NCBI GenBank assembly: GCA_025964695.1
Contig: JAOPYK010000198.1
Location: 1-35,321 of the forward strand
DNA length: 35,321 nucleotides
Reading direction: 5' to 3'
Origin: Streptosporangiaceae bacterium
GTDB lineage: Bacteria; Actinomycetota; Actinomycetes; Streptosporangiales; Streptosporangiaceae
The translations under genes and the position numbers were made by a program. Below the pieces are notes generated by a model, which was not told where the DNA came from, searched no databases, and saw only the letters and a program-made list of their open reading frames with translations. Below are positions 1 through 7,137 of the stretch, piece by piece (the first letter of the stretch is position 1; each line of letters opens with the position of its first letter).

Positions 1-3
1 CGA

Positions 4-855
4 GTGTCGTTCACCTGGGACGACACACCACTGCACTGGATCCCGCGCGACCCGGTCGCCACCCACATCATCAACGCCTTTCACATCCTGCTGCCCGCCG
101 GTGAACGCTGGTTCATCCAATGCGTCAATGACGCGCTGCCAGAGATCACCGACGAGAGACTGCGCCAGGAGGTCAAGGGATTCATCGGCCAGGAGATGGT
201 GCACGCCCGCTCTCATCAGGGCGTGCTCGACCGGCTCCTGGAGAAGAACGGCATCGACACCCGCAAGATCACCGACCAGATGAACCAGGGCATCGACGAG
301 CGGCCCCAGCGAAAAGCGAAGCTGTCACCCCGCAGGTCCCGGCGGATCCTGATGTTCGAACTCGCCGCGGTGGCCGCGATCGAGCACTACACGGCGACCT
401 TCGGCCAGTGGCTCATCGAGAACGACGCGCTCGACAAGGCCGGCGCCGACCCCACCATGCTCGACATGCTCCGCTGGCACAGTGCCGAGGAGGTCGAGCA
501 TCGCTCGGTCGTCTTCGACGTCTACCAGCACCTCGGCGGCAGATACGCCACCCGGGCGGCGGGCTGGGCCGTCGCCCTGTTCTTCCTGTACTGGGCGATG
601 ATCGACGGCACCCTCCACCTGATGCGCCATGACCCCACCATCGTGCGCAAGGTGACCGCACTGCGGGTCTATCGCTCTTATCGCAAATCGATCCGCCGAG
701 GGCACATCCCTTCCATCTTCGGAATGATCCTCGGGCAGGCCCCCGTCTACCTGAGACGCTCCCACCACCCATCGCAAACGCATGACACCCAGAAGGCCCT
801 CGACTACCTCATGGGCTCACCTGCCGCCCAGGCCGCCGGCTACCACCCGTACTGA
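4..855 (+). CDS. PF10118-type predicted metal-dependent hydrolase (ferritin-like)
   Basis: The product is about 283 residues and resembles the COG3687/PF10118 family of predicted metal-dependent hydrolases, whose substrates are largely unknown. What is visible is a helical protein with carboxylate/histidine clusters typical of a ferritin-like di-metal fold: E64, H67 and H71 in the GQEMVHARSH stretch, E127-H128, and E162/E163/E165/H166 in the AEEVEH stretch. A hydrophobic segment near residues 180-205 could be a buried helix or a membrane-associated one. The start is a GTG three bases from the window edge, so the true start may lie upstream, although the N-terminus (TWDDTPLHWIP) looks like a normal family start. 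No operon partner is visible. The family call is fairly secure; the biochemical role is not known. Confidence 0.8.
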   Translation: MSFTWDDTPLHWIPRDPVATHIINAFHILLPAGERWFIQCVNDALPEITDERLRQEVKGFIGQEMVHARSHQGVLDRLLEKNGIDTRKITDQMNQGIDERPQRKAKLSPRRSRRILMFELAAVAAIEHYTATFGQWLIENDALDKAGADPTMLDMLRWHSAEEVEHRSVVFDVYQHLGGRYATRAAGWAVALFFLYWAMIDGTLHLMRHDPTIVRKVTALRVYRSYRKSIRRGHIPSIFGMILGQAPVYLRRSHHPSQTHDTQKALDYLMGSPAAQAAGYHPY

Positions 856-1063
856 CGCATTTGGCACTATGGCGGGCATGGAGGTGTTTCAGTGTGCCTG
901 CCCATTGCGGGCACGGCGCTGAGCGCTCCGATCGACCAGGTGCCGTTCCCGCATCGAGATGCGCGTCGGCCGTGACCAATCCGATACGGGGAAATTTCTA
1001 CTATTTGTGGGGTAATGGAGAATCCTGGGTAAGGAGCGGTGGCGCCTGACGAAGGGGACATCC
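856..1063. other. intergenic region upstream of the kinase gene
   Basis: These 208 bases carry no convincing gene. The 3' part is unusually AT-rich for this DNA (about 990-1015) and contains two GGGTAA boxes, at about 1012 and 1028, that resemble sigma-B-type -10 elements. I could not find a GNNT -35 box at the required 14-16 base spacing for either, so no promoter is called. Confidence 0.4.
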
Positions 1064-2449
1064 GTGGATCATGAGGTGCCGCCGGAAGCACGACCGCTCC
1101 TGCTGGAGGATCCGTCCGCGATCGGCGAATACCGGGTGCTTGGAAGGCTCGGGTTCGGCGGGATGGGAGTGGTGTACCTGGCCGCCGGTCCGGGGGACGG
1201 GTACGGGTACGGACCGATGGTCGCGATCAAGACTCTGCATCCCTGGCTGGCCGGTGATCGGGCATCGCTGTTGCGGTTCCGAGCCGAGAGGGACTTCGGG
1301 CGTCGGGTGTCGTCGTTCTGCATTCCGCACGTCCTGGACGACGACATGGACGGGCCACGCCCCTACATCGTCACCGAATTCGTCCCGGGTGTCTCACTGG
1401 CCGAACAGGTCCAGTCCCGGGGCCCGTTGACCGGTGACACTCTGGAGGCCGTGGCCATCGCGGTGGCGGCGGCACTGCTGGCCATCCACACCGCCGGGCT
1501 GGCTCATCGTGATCTGAAGCCGGCCAACGTGCTGCTGTCCCCGCACGGCCCCAAGTTGATCGATTTCAGTATCGCCAGCGAGCTGGAGTCCGCCGACAGG
1601 CTCACCCAGACCAACATCGTCATGGGCAGCCCGGGCTGGATCGCGCCGGAAAGGCTGACCGGCGGTCTGGGCACCTGCGCCTCGGACGTTTTCGGCTGGG
1701 GGTGCGTGGTCGCGTTCGCCGCGACCGGCCTGCCTCCGTTCGGCTCAGGTACGGCGCCGGAGCGCACCGAACTCATCCTCAGCGGCCGTCCTGAGCTCGG
1801 TGGCCTGCCCGAGCCGTGGCGGCTGCTGGTGACCTCCGCCCTGGCCCAGGACCCCGAGGTACGACCCGGCGCCGATGATCTGCTGCATACTCTGCTCGCG
1901 ACCCGGGGAAGATCGGCGGACCCGTCCGGAGTGCCCGACATCATCACCGACCTGTGGACCCTTCCGGCACCCGTGCGGCAGGCGGCCCCGGAGCCGTCTT
2001 CACTGCCGTCCGCGCCCTCGCTTGAGGCGCTGCTGACGGCGCCGCCCGAACCGCGGGACACGGCGGCGGCACCGCCCGGACGGCGGAACACCGTGGCGGC
2101 GTGGGCGATCACGGCCGTCGCGGTGGCCATCGCCGTGGCGGCGACCGTCGGCAGCACGGCGCAGCCGCCCCCTCCGGCCGGACCCCACGCCGCCACCGCC
2201 GGCCCGAAGAGCCCCCCGACCACCTCGGCCCGAACGAGCGGAACTAGCGGAAATAGCCGAACGACTGGAGCGGCCGGCATCCGGAGTGCCACGCCCGTAC
2301 GGTCACGGGTGAACCACTCGGCGGGGGTGGTGACGGCGCCCACCCGTCCTGCCGTCCAACCGGCGCCGCCGAAGACCGCGGTGAAGGTGAAAACCAAGAA
2401 ACCCAAGAAGGCCAAGAAGTCGAGCAATTCGCAGGGCCATCAGAACTAG
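1064..2449 (+). CDS. membrane-anchored Ser/Thr protein kinase (PknB-like, Hanks type)
   Basis: This 461-residue protein has a kinase domain at about residues 20-270: a glycine-rich loop (GRLGFGGMG), VAIK lysine K56, a catalytic loop HRDLKPAN with H148/D150, and a SPGWIAPE segment. A Pro/Ala-rich linker follows, then one hydrophobic helix at about 343-365 and an extracytoplasmic tail rich in Ser/Thr and ending in Lys. It should phosphorylate cytosolic proteins from the membrane. There are no PASTA repeats; the tail is low-complexity. The magnesium-binding DFG motif reads DFS (D167-F168-S169), which keeps the metal-binding Asp but loses the Gly. The GTG start at 1064 is supported by AAGGGGA five bases upstream. 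The gene stands alone, and its stop abuts the tRNA-like fragment. Confidence 0.93.
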   Translation: MDHEVPPEARPLLLEDPSAIGEYRVLGRLGFGGMGVVYLAAGPGDGYGYGPMVAIKTLHPWLAGDRASLLRFRAERDFGRRVSSFCIPHVLDDDMDGPRPYIVTEFVPGVSLAEQVQSRGPLTGDTLEAVAIAVAAALLAIHTAGLAHRDLKPANVLLSPHGPKLIDFSIASELESADRLTQTNIVMGSPGWIAPERLTGGLGTCASDVFGWGCVVAFAATGLPPFGSGTAPERTELILSGRPELGGLPEPWRLLVTSALAQDPEVRPGADDLLHTLLATRGRSADPSGVPDIITDLWTLPAPVRQAAPEPSSLPSAPSLEALLTAPPEPRDTAAAPPGRRNTVAAWAITAVAVAIAVAATVGSTAQPPPPAGPHAATAGPKSPPTTSARTSGTSGNSRTTGAAGIRSATPVRSRVNHSAGVVTAPTRPAVQPAPPKTAVKVKTKKPKKAKKSSNSQGHQN

Positions 2450-2452
2450 ACC

Positions 2453-2477
2453 GGGGGTGGGTGGGATTCGAACCCGC
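2453..2477 (-). other. tRNA 3'-end-like fragment (T-arm), degenerate
   Basis: Read on the minus strand, this stretch gives GGGTTCGAATCCCACCC followed by a C-rich run. That is the sequence signature of a tRNA T-arm running into the 3' acceptor strand. I searched the next 120 bases for the matching 5' acceptor strand and an anticodon arm and found neither, and the T-stem has one mismatch. It is therefore a remnant or a chance match, not a tRNA gene. tRNA 3' ends are the usual attachment sites of actinomycete integrative elements, so a relic att site is one explanation. Confidence 0.35.
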
Positions 2478-2630
2478 TCAGCCGACGCACACTGAGCTCG
2501 CTGCGGTGCCCGTCGATCGACCGTTGATCGGGGGCGTACGCGGCCGGGCAGCCCGAGACAGCAACCTGGCCACCGAAGTTTGAATCTTGCTAATTTCAGT
2601 CGAGATATTGCGCATACCTGTCGACCGACT

Positions 2631-2741
2631 TACTGTGTGCTCAGCTCGAAGCCGCCGATGGCGTCCGACCTCCACGGCGGTGTGGCCAACACCGGCTGGT
2701 CGGCCGGCCAGATCTCCGAGTTCGAGGTATACGCCTCGTAA
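2631..2741 (+). pseudogene. C-terminal remnant of an F5/8 type C (discoidin)-like domain
   Basis: One plus-strand frame reads ...GGVANTGWSAGQISEFEVYAS followed by TAA. The ANTGW-x-AGQ-x-SEFEVY pattern is characteristic of the last strands of F5/8 type C carbohydrate-binding domains of secreted glycosidases. Nothing upstream in the frame resembles the rest of such a domain, and there is no start codon with a ribosome binding site. I read it as the surviving tail of a deleted gene. The assignment rests on about 25 residues. Confidence 0.5.
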
Positions 2742-2785
2742 CCGGAATCGAGCGCGCCTGGGAGAGGAGTGGACCCCCCCTCTCC

Positions 2786-2869
2786 CAGGTGCTCCGGGCG
2801 GCGGGCGGTGGCGACCACCTTGTCCCCGCCGTCCAGCACGGCCTTGGCAACGAGCCTGGAGCAGATTTT
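2786..2869 (-). pseudogene. short-chain dehydrogenase (SDR) N-terminal fragment
   Basis: The minus strand encodes AVLDGGDKVVATARRPEHL. This matches the second beta strand and NADP-binding ARRP turn of classical SDR enzymes (typically A..AAGDRVVATARRPE.L). The glycine-rich TGxxxGxG stretch that should precede it is corrupted, and the frame after HL loses all resemblance. With the neighbouring F5/8C-like tail it makes the 2450-2950 interval a scrap heap of decayed genes. No expression signal was found. Confidence 0.5.
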
Positions 2870-2952
2870 TGGGCAAACTCCCGGCATCGGGTAACGCGCG
2901 CTCCCCCACGCGGGACCGCACCGTGTCAGATTCCCGCTATCCGGGGGCAGCT

Positions 2953-4779
2953 ATGAGCAGTACACCGATTGCCGACTACGGGATGGTGTCCGACCGTCAC
3001 TCCGCGGCATTGATCAGCCGAGGTGGTTCCGTCGACTGGCTGTGCTTTCCGAGGTTCGACAGCCCGTCGATCTTCGGGCGGCTACTCGACGACGACGCCG
3101 GTCACTGGTCGATCCACCCGTCCGTCCCGTACCGGGTCTCGCGGCGCTATGTGGATCGGACGATGGTGCTGGAGACGACCTTCCACGTCGAGGGCGGGGT
3201 GGTCGAGCTCACCGACGCCCTGCTGGCCGGGCCGGACGACGGGGGTCACCGGCTCGGGGTGGGAGTCCCGAGGGTGCTGGCGCGGCGGCTGTCCTGCACC
3301 GAGGGACAGGTGCCGATGGAGTTCGAGTACTGCCCCAGGCCCGAGTACGGGCTCATCACCCCGATCCTGGCCCAGGTCGACGGCGGGCTGACCGCACGGG
3401 GAGGCGCCGAATGGCTGGTGCTGACGACTCCGGTCACCTTGGGCGTCGGCGGCTCCACCGGCCGGGGCGGATTCACGATGCGCGCCGGAGAGGCGCTGCA
3501 TTTCGCGCTGCACCGATCCACGCTCGAGGAGACGCCGGCACGTGTCTGGGACCAGGACGAGCTGGCCTCCCGGCTGGACTCGACGGTCGCCGCGTGGCGA
3601 TCGTGGTCGGCGCTCCACCAGGCCTACGACGGACCGTGGCGGGACCTGGTTCACCACAGCGGGCGGGTGCTGCAGGCCCTGTCCTTCCAGCCGAGCGGGG
3701 CGATCGTCGCGGCCGCCACCACCTCACTGCCGGAGAGCGTCGGGGGTTACCGGAACTGGGACTACCGCTACACGTGGGTACGCGACGCCAGCCTGACCAT
3801 GGGGGCCCTGTGGGTCGCCGCCTGCCCCGACGAGGCCGGCGACTTCTTCGCCTTCCTCACGACGGCCGCCCCCTCCCTGGACAGCGACCGGGCGCTGCAG
3901 ATCATGTTCGGGGTCGGCGGGGAGCACGACCTGAGCGAGCGCACCTTGCCGCATCTGCGCGGCTGGCGCGGCAGCCGCCCGGTACGCGTCGGCAACGACG
4001 CGTGGAAACAGCAGCAGATCGACGTGTACGGCGAACTGCTGGACGCCGCGTACCAGTTCTCCGACCAGCTCAGCGACATCGACGACGACGTCCGGCGTTT
4101 CTTCGTCGCCTGTGCCGACACCGCCGCCGAACGCTGGCTGGAGAAGGACCAGGGCATCTGGGAGGTACGCGGTGAGCCACAGCACTTCCTGTACTCGAAG
4201 GTCATGTGCTGGTCCGCCCTCGACCGCGCCATCCGCCTCGCCGACCACCTGGGGGCGGCGGACCGCGTCGAGTCATGGAAGCGGACCCGCGAGGAGATCC
4301 ACGACACGGTCCTGCGCGAAGGCTGGAACGAGGAGGTCGGGGCGTTCACGCAGTACTTCGGCTCAACCGACCTGGACGCCGCCAACCTGATGATGCCGAT
4401 CATCGGGTTCCTGCCCGCCGACGACCCGCGTATCCGCGCCACGATCGACGCCACCGCGGAACGGCTCACCGACGACAACGGCCTGGTCTACCGCTACCGC
4501 GCCGAGGGCGGCGTCGACGGGCTGGCCGGCGAGGAGGGCACCTTCCTGCTCTGCACCTTCTGGCTCGCCGAGGCCCTGGCGGTGTCGGGACAGGCCGGCC
4601 GGGCCCGCACGGTCTTCGAGCGGGCCGCGGCCCACGCCAACGACGTGGGCCTGCTCGCCGAGGAGGTCGACCCGGCCAGCGGCGAGTTGCTCGGCAATTT
4701 CCCCCAGGCCTTCAGCCACATCGGCCTGGTCAACGCCGCCTGGGCCATCCACCAGGCCGAACGCGGAACCAGCGGTTGA
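2953..4779 (+). CDS. glycoside hydrolase family 15 protein (glucoamylase/trehalase-like)
   Basis: The 608-residue product starts SSTPIADYGMVSDRHSAALISRGGSVDWLCFPRFDSPSIF, the standard N-terminus of bacterial GH15 proteins. An N-terminal beta domain is followed by an (alpha/alpha)6 catalytic domain with GGYRNWDYRYTWVRDA, an EEGTF segment and LGNFPQAFSHIGLVNAA. These are landmarks of actinobacterial GH15 enzymes, several of which are trehalases. An inverting alpha-glucosidase acting on trehalose or malto-oligosaccharide is expected; no signal peptide means it is cytoplasmic. The frame is open back to 2587, but the ATG at 2953, with GGGGG just upstream, fits the family N-terminus, while the extra 122 residues overlap the remnants described above. 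It is a monocistron ended by a hairpin over its stop codon. Confidence 0.92.
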   Translation: MSSTPIADYGMVSDRHSAALISRGGSVDWLCFPRFDSPSIFGRLLDDDAGHWSIHPSVPYRVSRRYVDRTMVLETTFHVEGGVVELTDALLAGPDDGGHRLGVGVPRVLARRLSCTEGQVPMEFEYCPRPEYGLITPILAQVDGGLTARGGAEWLVLTTPVTLGVGGSTGRGGFTMRAGEALHFALHRSTLEETPARVWDQDELASRLDSTVAAWRSWSALHQAYDGPWRDLVHHSGRVLQALSFQPSGAIVAAATTSLPESVGGYRNWDYRYTWVRDASLTMGALWVAACPDEAGDFFAFLTTAAPSLDSDRALQIMFGVGGEHDLSERTLPHLRGWRGSRPVRVGNDAWKQQQIDVYGELLDAAYQFSDQLSDIDDDVRRFFVACADTAAERWLEKDQGIWEVRGEPQHFLYSKVMCWSALDRAIRLADHLGAADRVESWKRTREEIHDTVLREGWNEEVGAFTQYFGSTDLDAANLMMPIIGFLPADDPRIRATIDATAERLTDDNGLVYRYRAEGGVDGLAGEEGTFLLCTFWLAEALAVSGQAGRARTVFERAAAHANDVGLLAEEVDPASGELLGNFPQAFSHIGLVNAAWAIHQAERGTSG

Positions 4780-4790
4780 GCATCCGCTGG
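4769..4790 (+). terminator. hairpin overlapping the GH15 stop codon
   Basis: CCAGCGG and CCGCTGG form a perfect 7-bp stem with an 8-base loop that contains the TGA stop. There is no U-tract, as is common for actinomycete terminators. It separates the GH15 gene from the tmpAB promoter. Confidence 0.45.
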
Positions 4791-4853
4791 GCACGAAGCG
4801 CCGGCACTGCCGCCTCGGATGCCGTCCGTCCGGCACGGTAGATAGCCTAAGCG

Positions 4854-4883
4854 TTGACTTATATAAGTAGAGCCTAGTAGCTT
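4854..4883 (+). promoter_or_regulatory. predicted tmpAB promoter with overlapping palindromic operator
   Basis: TTGACT (4854-4859), 18 bases, then TAGCTT (4878-4883) make a plausible housekeeping promoter in an AT-rich island. Overlapping the -35 box is the perfect 12-bp palindrome ACTTATATAAGT (4857-4868), rare in such GC-rich DNA and well placed for a repressor to occlude polymerase. No regulator gene adjoins it, so the protein is unknown. The start site would be near 4890, leaving a leader of about 190 bases before tmpA. Confidence 0.5.
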
Positions 4884-4914
4884 CGTGCGTCTCGACCAGA
4901 TCAGAGGTGAGTCC

Positions 4915-4952
4915 ATGATGTGGACAGCCACACCATGATGACCGCCGTCTGA
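4915..4952 (+). other. two overlapping mini-ORFs in the tmpA leader
   Basis: ATGATG at 4915 opens a 7-codon frame (MMWTATP, stop 4936-4938) preceded five bases earlier by GAGGTG. A second ATGATG at 4935 overlaps its end and encodes MMTAV (stop 4950-4952). A small inverted repeat, TGTGG-ACAG-CCACA (4919-4932), lies inside. This could be a translated leader controlling tmpAB, or chance. No run of regulatory codons is obvious. Confidence 0.25.
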
Positions 4953-5079
4953 CCTCGAATCCCAACGCTGATGCTGGTCCTTCGTGGCGCCGCCATCCCG
5001 CCCTTGCCGAGGCGACACCTGGGGCTGCAACACTCCCGCAGATGGTCGTACGGCTTCTGGCCGACCTTGGAGGATGTCC

Positions 5080-6204
5080 GTGACTGTGGCCCCAGCCCCG
5101 CTCGTCGATCGGTTCTCCATTTTCTGGCTGCGGGACAACTGCGGCTGCGGTGACTGCCGCGATGCGCGCAACGGCCAGAAACTGACCCAGATCACTGATC
5201 TCCCTGCGAGTCTGGCAGTCGGCTCGGAGCGGACGGTCACCATCGACGGGCGAGCCGTACGCGAGATCCAGTGGCTTCCCGACGGTCACCTCTCGCACTA
5301 CCCTCACAGCTGGCTGGATTCCCACGCACCAGACCAGCCGCTTCCCGACGGAGCAGCGAGCCACGGCGACGGACGGACCGAGGACGCCAAACGCCTGTGG
5401 ACCGCCGCGGACTTCGCCGGCGGCCTTCCCGAAGCCGGCTGGACGGCGTTCCGTAACGACGCCGCCGAGACCGCCCGCGTCCTGGAAGCCGTGGCGGACC
5501 TGGGCTTCGCCCTGCTTCGCTCGGTGCCGCCCCACAGCGGCCAGGTGCTGGAGGTGGCCGAGACCTTTGGATTCATCCGGGAGACCAACTACGGCCGCTA
5601 CTTCGACGTACGCATCGAAGACGCCCCCAACAACCTGGCCTTCACCAATGCCGCCATCACTCCGCACACCGACAACCCCTACCGCGACCCGGTGCCCACC
5701 CTGCAACTGCTGCACTGCCTGAACAACAACTGCCAGGGTGGCGACTCGGGACTGGTCGACGGCTTCCACGCGGCGGCGCTACTGCGCACAGAGGACCCGG
5801 CGGCCTTCGATGTGCTGACCCGGACCATGGTGCCCTTCCATTTCGCCGACGCGAACACCGAACTCCGCGCCGACCGGCCGCTGATCGGCACCGATCCGCG
5901 CGGCCGCATCCGCGAGGTTCGTTTCAACAACCGATCCATCGGCACCTTGCGGCTGCCCGCCGCCGAGACCGCCGCCTTCTACGCCGCCTACCGGGTCTTC
6001 GGTGAACTGCTGCTGCGCCCAGGGATGCGACTGGACTTCCGGCTCACCCCCGGCGACTGCCTGATCTTCGATAATGTGCGGTTGCTGCACGCCCGGACCG
6101 CCTTCGACGCGCGCGGAAGCCGTCACCTCCAGGGCTGCTACGCCGATCTGGACGGGCTGTTCAGCACCCGGGCCGTGCTCGGTCGCGTGAGGCGTGAGGC
6201 GTGA
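5080..6204 (+). CDS. tmpA: TmpA-like Fe(II)/2-oxoglutarate dioxygenase (gamma-butyrobetaine hydroxylase family)
   Basis: This 374-residue protein begins with a GBBH-N (DUF971-like) zinc domain, LRDNCGCGDC, with the CxCxxC pattern of gamma-butyrobetaine hydroxylase. A TauD-type jelly roll follows with iron ligands H196 and D198 (PHTDNPYRDP) and distal H337 (LLHART). Gamma-butyrobetaine hydroxylase and 2-(trimethylammonio)ethylphosphonate hydroxylase TmpA share this architecture. The deciding evidence is the next gene, a TmpB/PhnZ-type oxygenase that consumes the alpha-hydroxyphosphonate TmpA makes. Predicted reaction: 2-OG-dependent hydroxylation next to phosphorus of a (trimethylammonio)ethylphosphonate or similar compound. 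Start choice: TTGGAGG ends directly against ATG 5074 but sits six bases before GTG 5080, so GTG is preferred. It overlaps the next gene by 4 bases (GTGA). Confidence 0.82.
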   Translation: MTVAPAPLVDRFSIFWLRDNCGCGDCRDARNGQKLTQITDLPASLAVGSERTVTIDGRAVREIQWLPDGHLSHYPHSWLDSHAPDQPLPDGAASHGDGRTEDAKRLWTAADFAGGLPEAGWTAFRNDAAETARVLEAVADLGFALLRSVPPHSGQVLEVAETFGFIRETNYGRYFDVRIEDAPNNLAFTNAAITPHTDNPYRDPVPTLQLLHCLNNNCQGGDSGLVDGFHAAALLRTEDPAAFDVLTRTMVPFHFADANTELRADRPLIGTDPRGRIREVRFNNRSIGTLRLPAAETAAFYAAYRVFGELLLRPGMRLDFRLTPGDCLIFDNVRLLHARTAFDARGSRHLQGCYADLDGLFSTRAVLGRVRREA

Positions 6205-6812
6205 AACGTCAGATGAGTCCGCTGGACACCCTCGCCGCGCTGTTCGCGGGTGAGGGCGCCGCCGAGTACTTCGGCGAAGAAGTCACCCAGGCCGAGCACA
6301 TGTTGCAGGCCGCGGCGCTGGCCGAGGCCGAAGACGCTCCGGCCGCGCTGACCGCAGCCGCGCTGCTGCACGACGTCGGGCACTTCACCGCGCTGACAGC
6401 GGGGCACGGTGGTCTCGGCGGCGCCGCGCTGATGGCCGGCACCGACAACCGGCACAGCCATACCGGTGCGGACCGGCTCGCCCGGTGGTTCGGCCCGGCG
6501 GTCACCGAACCCGTACGGCTGCATGTGGCCGCCAAGCGCTACCTCTGTGCGGTCGAGCCGAACTACTTCGACCGGCTCTCGGCGGCCTCGACGTACACCT
6601 TGCAGGTGCAGGGGGGACCGATGACGGCCGACGAGGCGACCGCTTTCGCCGACGGCCCTTACGCCGAGGACGCGGTACGGCTGCGACGCTGGGACGAGGC
6701 GGCGAAGGACCCCGCTTTCGCCGCACCGGACTTCGAGCACTTCCGGCCGATGCTGGCCGCGCTGCTCCGCGGCGAAGGCCGAGAACGCGCCCGGCGACCG
6801 CGGTACGGGTGA
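6201..6812 (+). CDS. tmpB: TmpB/PhnZ-type HD-domain mixed-valent diiron oxygenase (C-P bond cleavage)
   Basis: The 203-residue HD-domain protein has the pattern of PhnZ/TmpB, oxygenases that cleave 1-hydroxyphosphonates to a carboxylate plus phosphate. It carries Y23-F-G-E26 with the spacing of the PhnZ gating Tyr24/Glu27 pair, H33 in the QAEH segment, H57-D58 in LLHDVGH, a His near 85-87, H108, and K112 four residues later as in the PhnZ phosphonate-binding lysine. PhnZ residue numbers are from memory. With TmpA the expected sequence is (trimethylammonio)ethylphosphonate, then its 1-hydroxy form, then glycine betaine and phosphate. Translation is coupled to tmpA by the GTGA overlap. PhnZ proper (2-aminoethylphosphonate) is the alternative; the TmpA-like partner fits both PhnY- and TmpA-type substrates, so the substrate is inferred. 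Confidence 0.85.
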   Translation: MKRQMSPLDTLAALFAGEGAAEYFGEEVTQAEHMLQAAALAEAEDAPAALTAAALLHDVGHFTALTAGHGGLGGAALMAGTDNRHSHTGADRLARWFGPAVTEPVRLHVAAKRYLCAVEPNYFDRLSAASTYTLQVQGGPMTADEATAFADGPYAEDAVRLRRWDEAAKDPAFAAPDFEHFRPMLAALLRGEGRERARRPRYG

Positions 6813-6818
6813 CCGCGG

Positions 6819-6845
6819 CACGGAGGCGGTACCAGTGACCACGGT
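6819..6845 (+). repeat. inverted-repeat partner of the 9.7-kb element
   Basis: This 27-base stretch, containing ACGGAGGCGGTACC and GTGACCA, matches the reverse complement of 9684-9710 at 24 of 27 positions. All three differences are transitions. The two copies lie 2.8 kb apart in opposite orientation and bracket the PBP-DUF72 pair. Confidence 0.5.
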
Positions 6846-6927
6846 CCACCACATCAGCGATCTCCTGCGCATCCTCACCACGTCCGCCGGTACGGCGATC
6901 CGTTCCCACTTCGCCCTCCACAGCTGA
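6835..6927 (+). CDS. possible 30-residue small protein downstream of tmpB
   Basis: A GTG at 6835 with GGAGG at 6822-6826 (eight bases away) opens a 30-codon frame, MTTVHHISDLLRILTTSAGT..., ending at TGA 6925-6927. It begins 22 bases after tmpB and is followed by a hairpin, so it would be the last gene of the operon. I recognise no family. The start region also lies inside a sequence repeated in inverse orientation near 9.7 kb, so the apparent ribosome binding site may be part of a repeat element instead. Confidence 0.3.
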   Translation: MTTVHHISDLLRILTTSAGTAIRSHFALHS

Positions 6928-6936
6928 CCTCGCGGG

Positions 6937-6953
6937 CCGACCGGGCCGGTCGG
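6937..6953 (+). terminator. hairpin at the end of the tmpAB unit
   Basis: CCGACC-GGGCC-GGTCGG forms a 6-bp perfect stem with a 5-base loop just after the small ORF. It is a weak, U-tract-free actinomycete-style terminator candidate. The rest of 6954-7137 shows nothing beyond the upstream region of the next gene. Confidence 0.35.
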
Positions 6954-7137
6954 GACGCGGCGGTCGGCTCGAATTCGGCCGTCGGCGAAGCCCGCCGAGG
7001 GGACGTGCGTGACATGGACTCGGTTCTTTACGGAAACGACTATCGCGGACTCCGGAACGGCTCGGACGCGACGTGCCGTCAGTTCGGGGTCCTAGGGTGG
7101 GACGAAACAGTGCGAACGACGGGGTGTTGGGGGAGCG

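Noticed and set aside
861-1049. 62-residue plus-strand frame between the first gene and the kinase
   Set aside because: It has no ribosome binding site and no family resemblance, and overlaps the likely kinase promoter region.
2453-2560. A complete tRNA gene after the kinase
   Set aside because: Only the T-arm and 3' strand are convincing. No matching 5' acceptor strand or anticodon arm could be found within 120 bases.
2587-2952. Extended N-terminus of the GH15 protein
   Set aside because: The extra 122 residues are Arg/Pro-rich with no family similarity and overlap gene remnants. The ATG at 2953 has a Shine-Dalgarno site and the family N-terminus.
5030-5073. ATG 5074 as tmpA start
   Set aside because: GGAGG ends directly against this ATG, leaving no spacing. 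GTG 5080, six bases from GGAGG, is more plausible, though only two residues differ.
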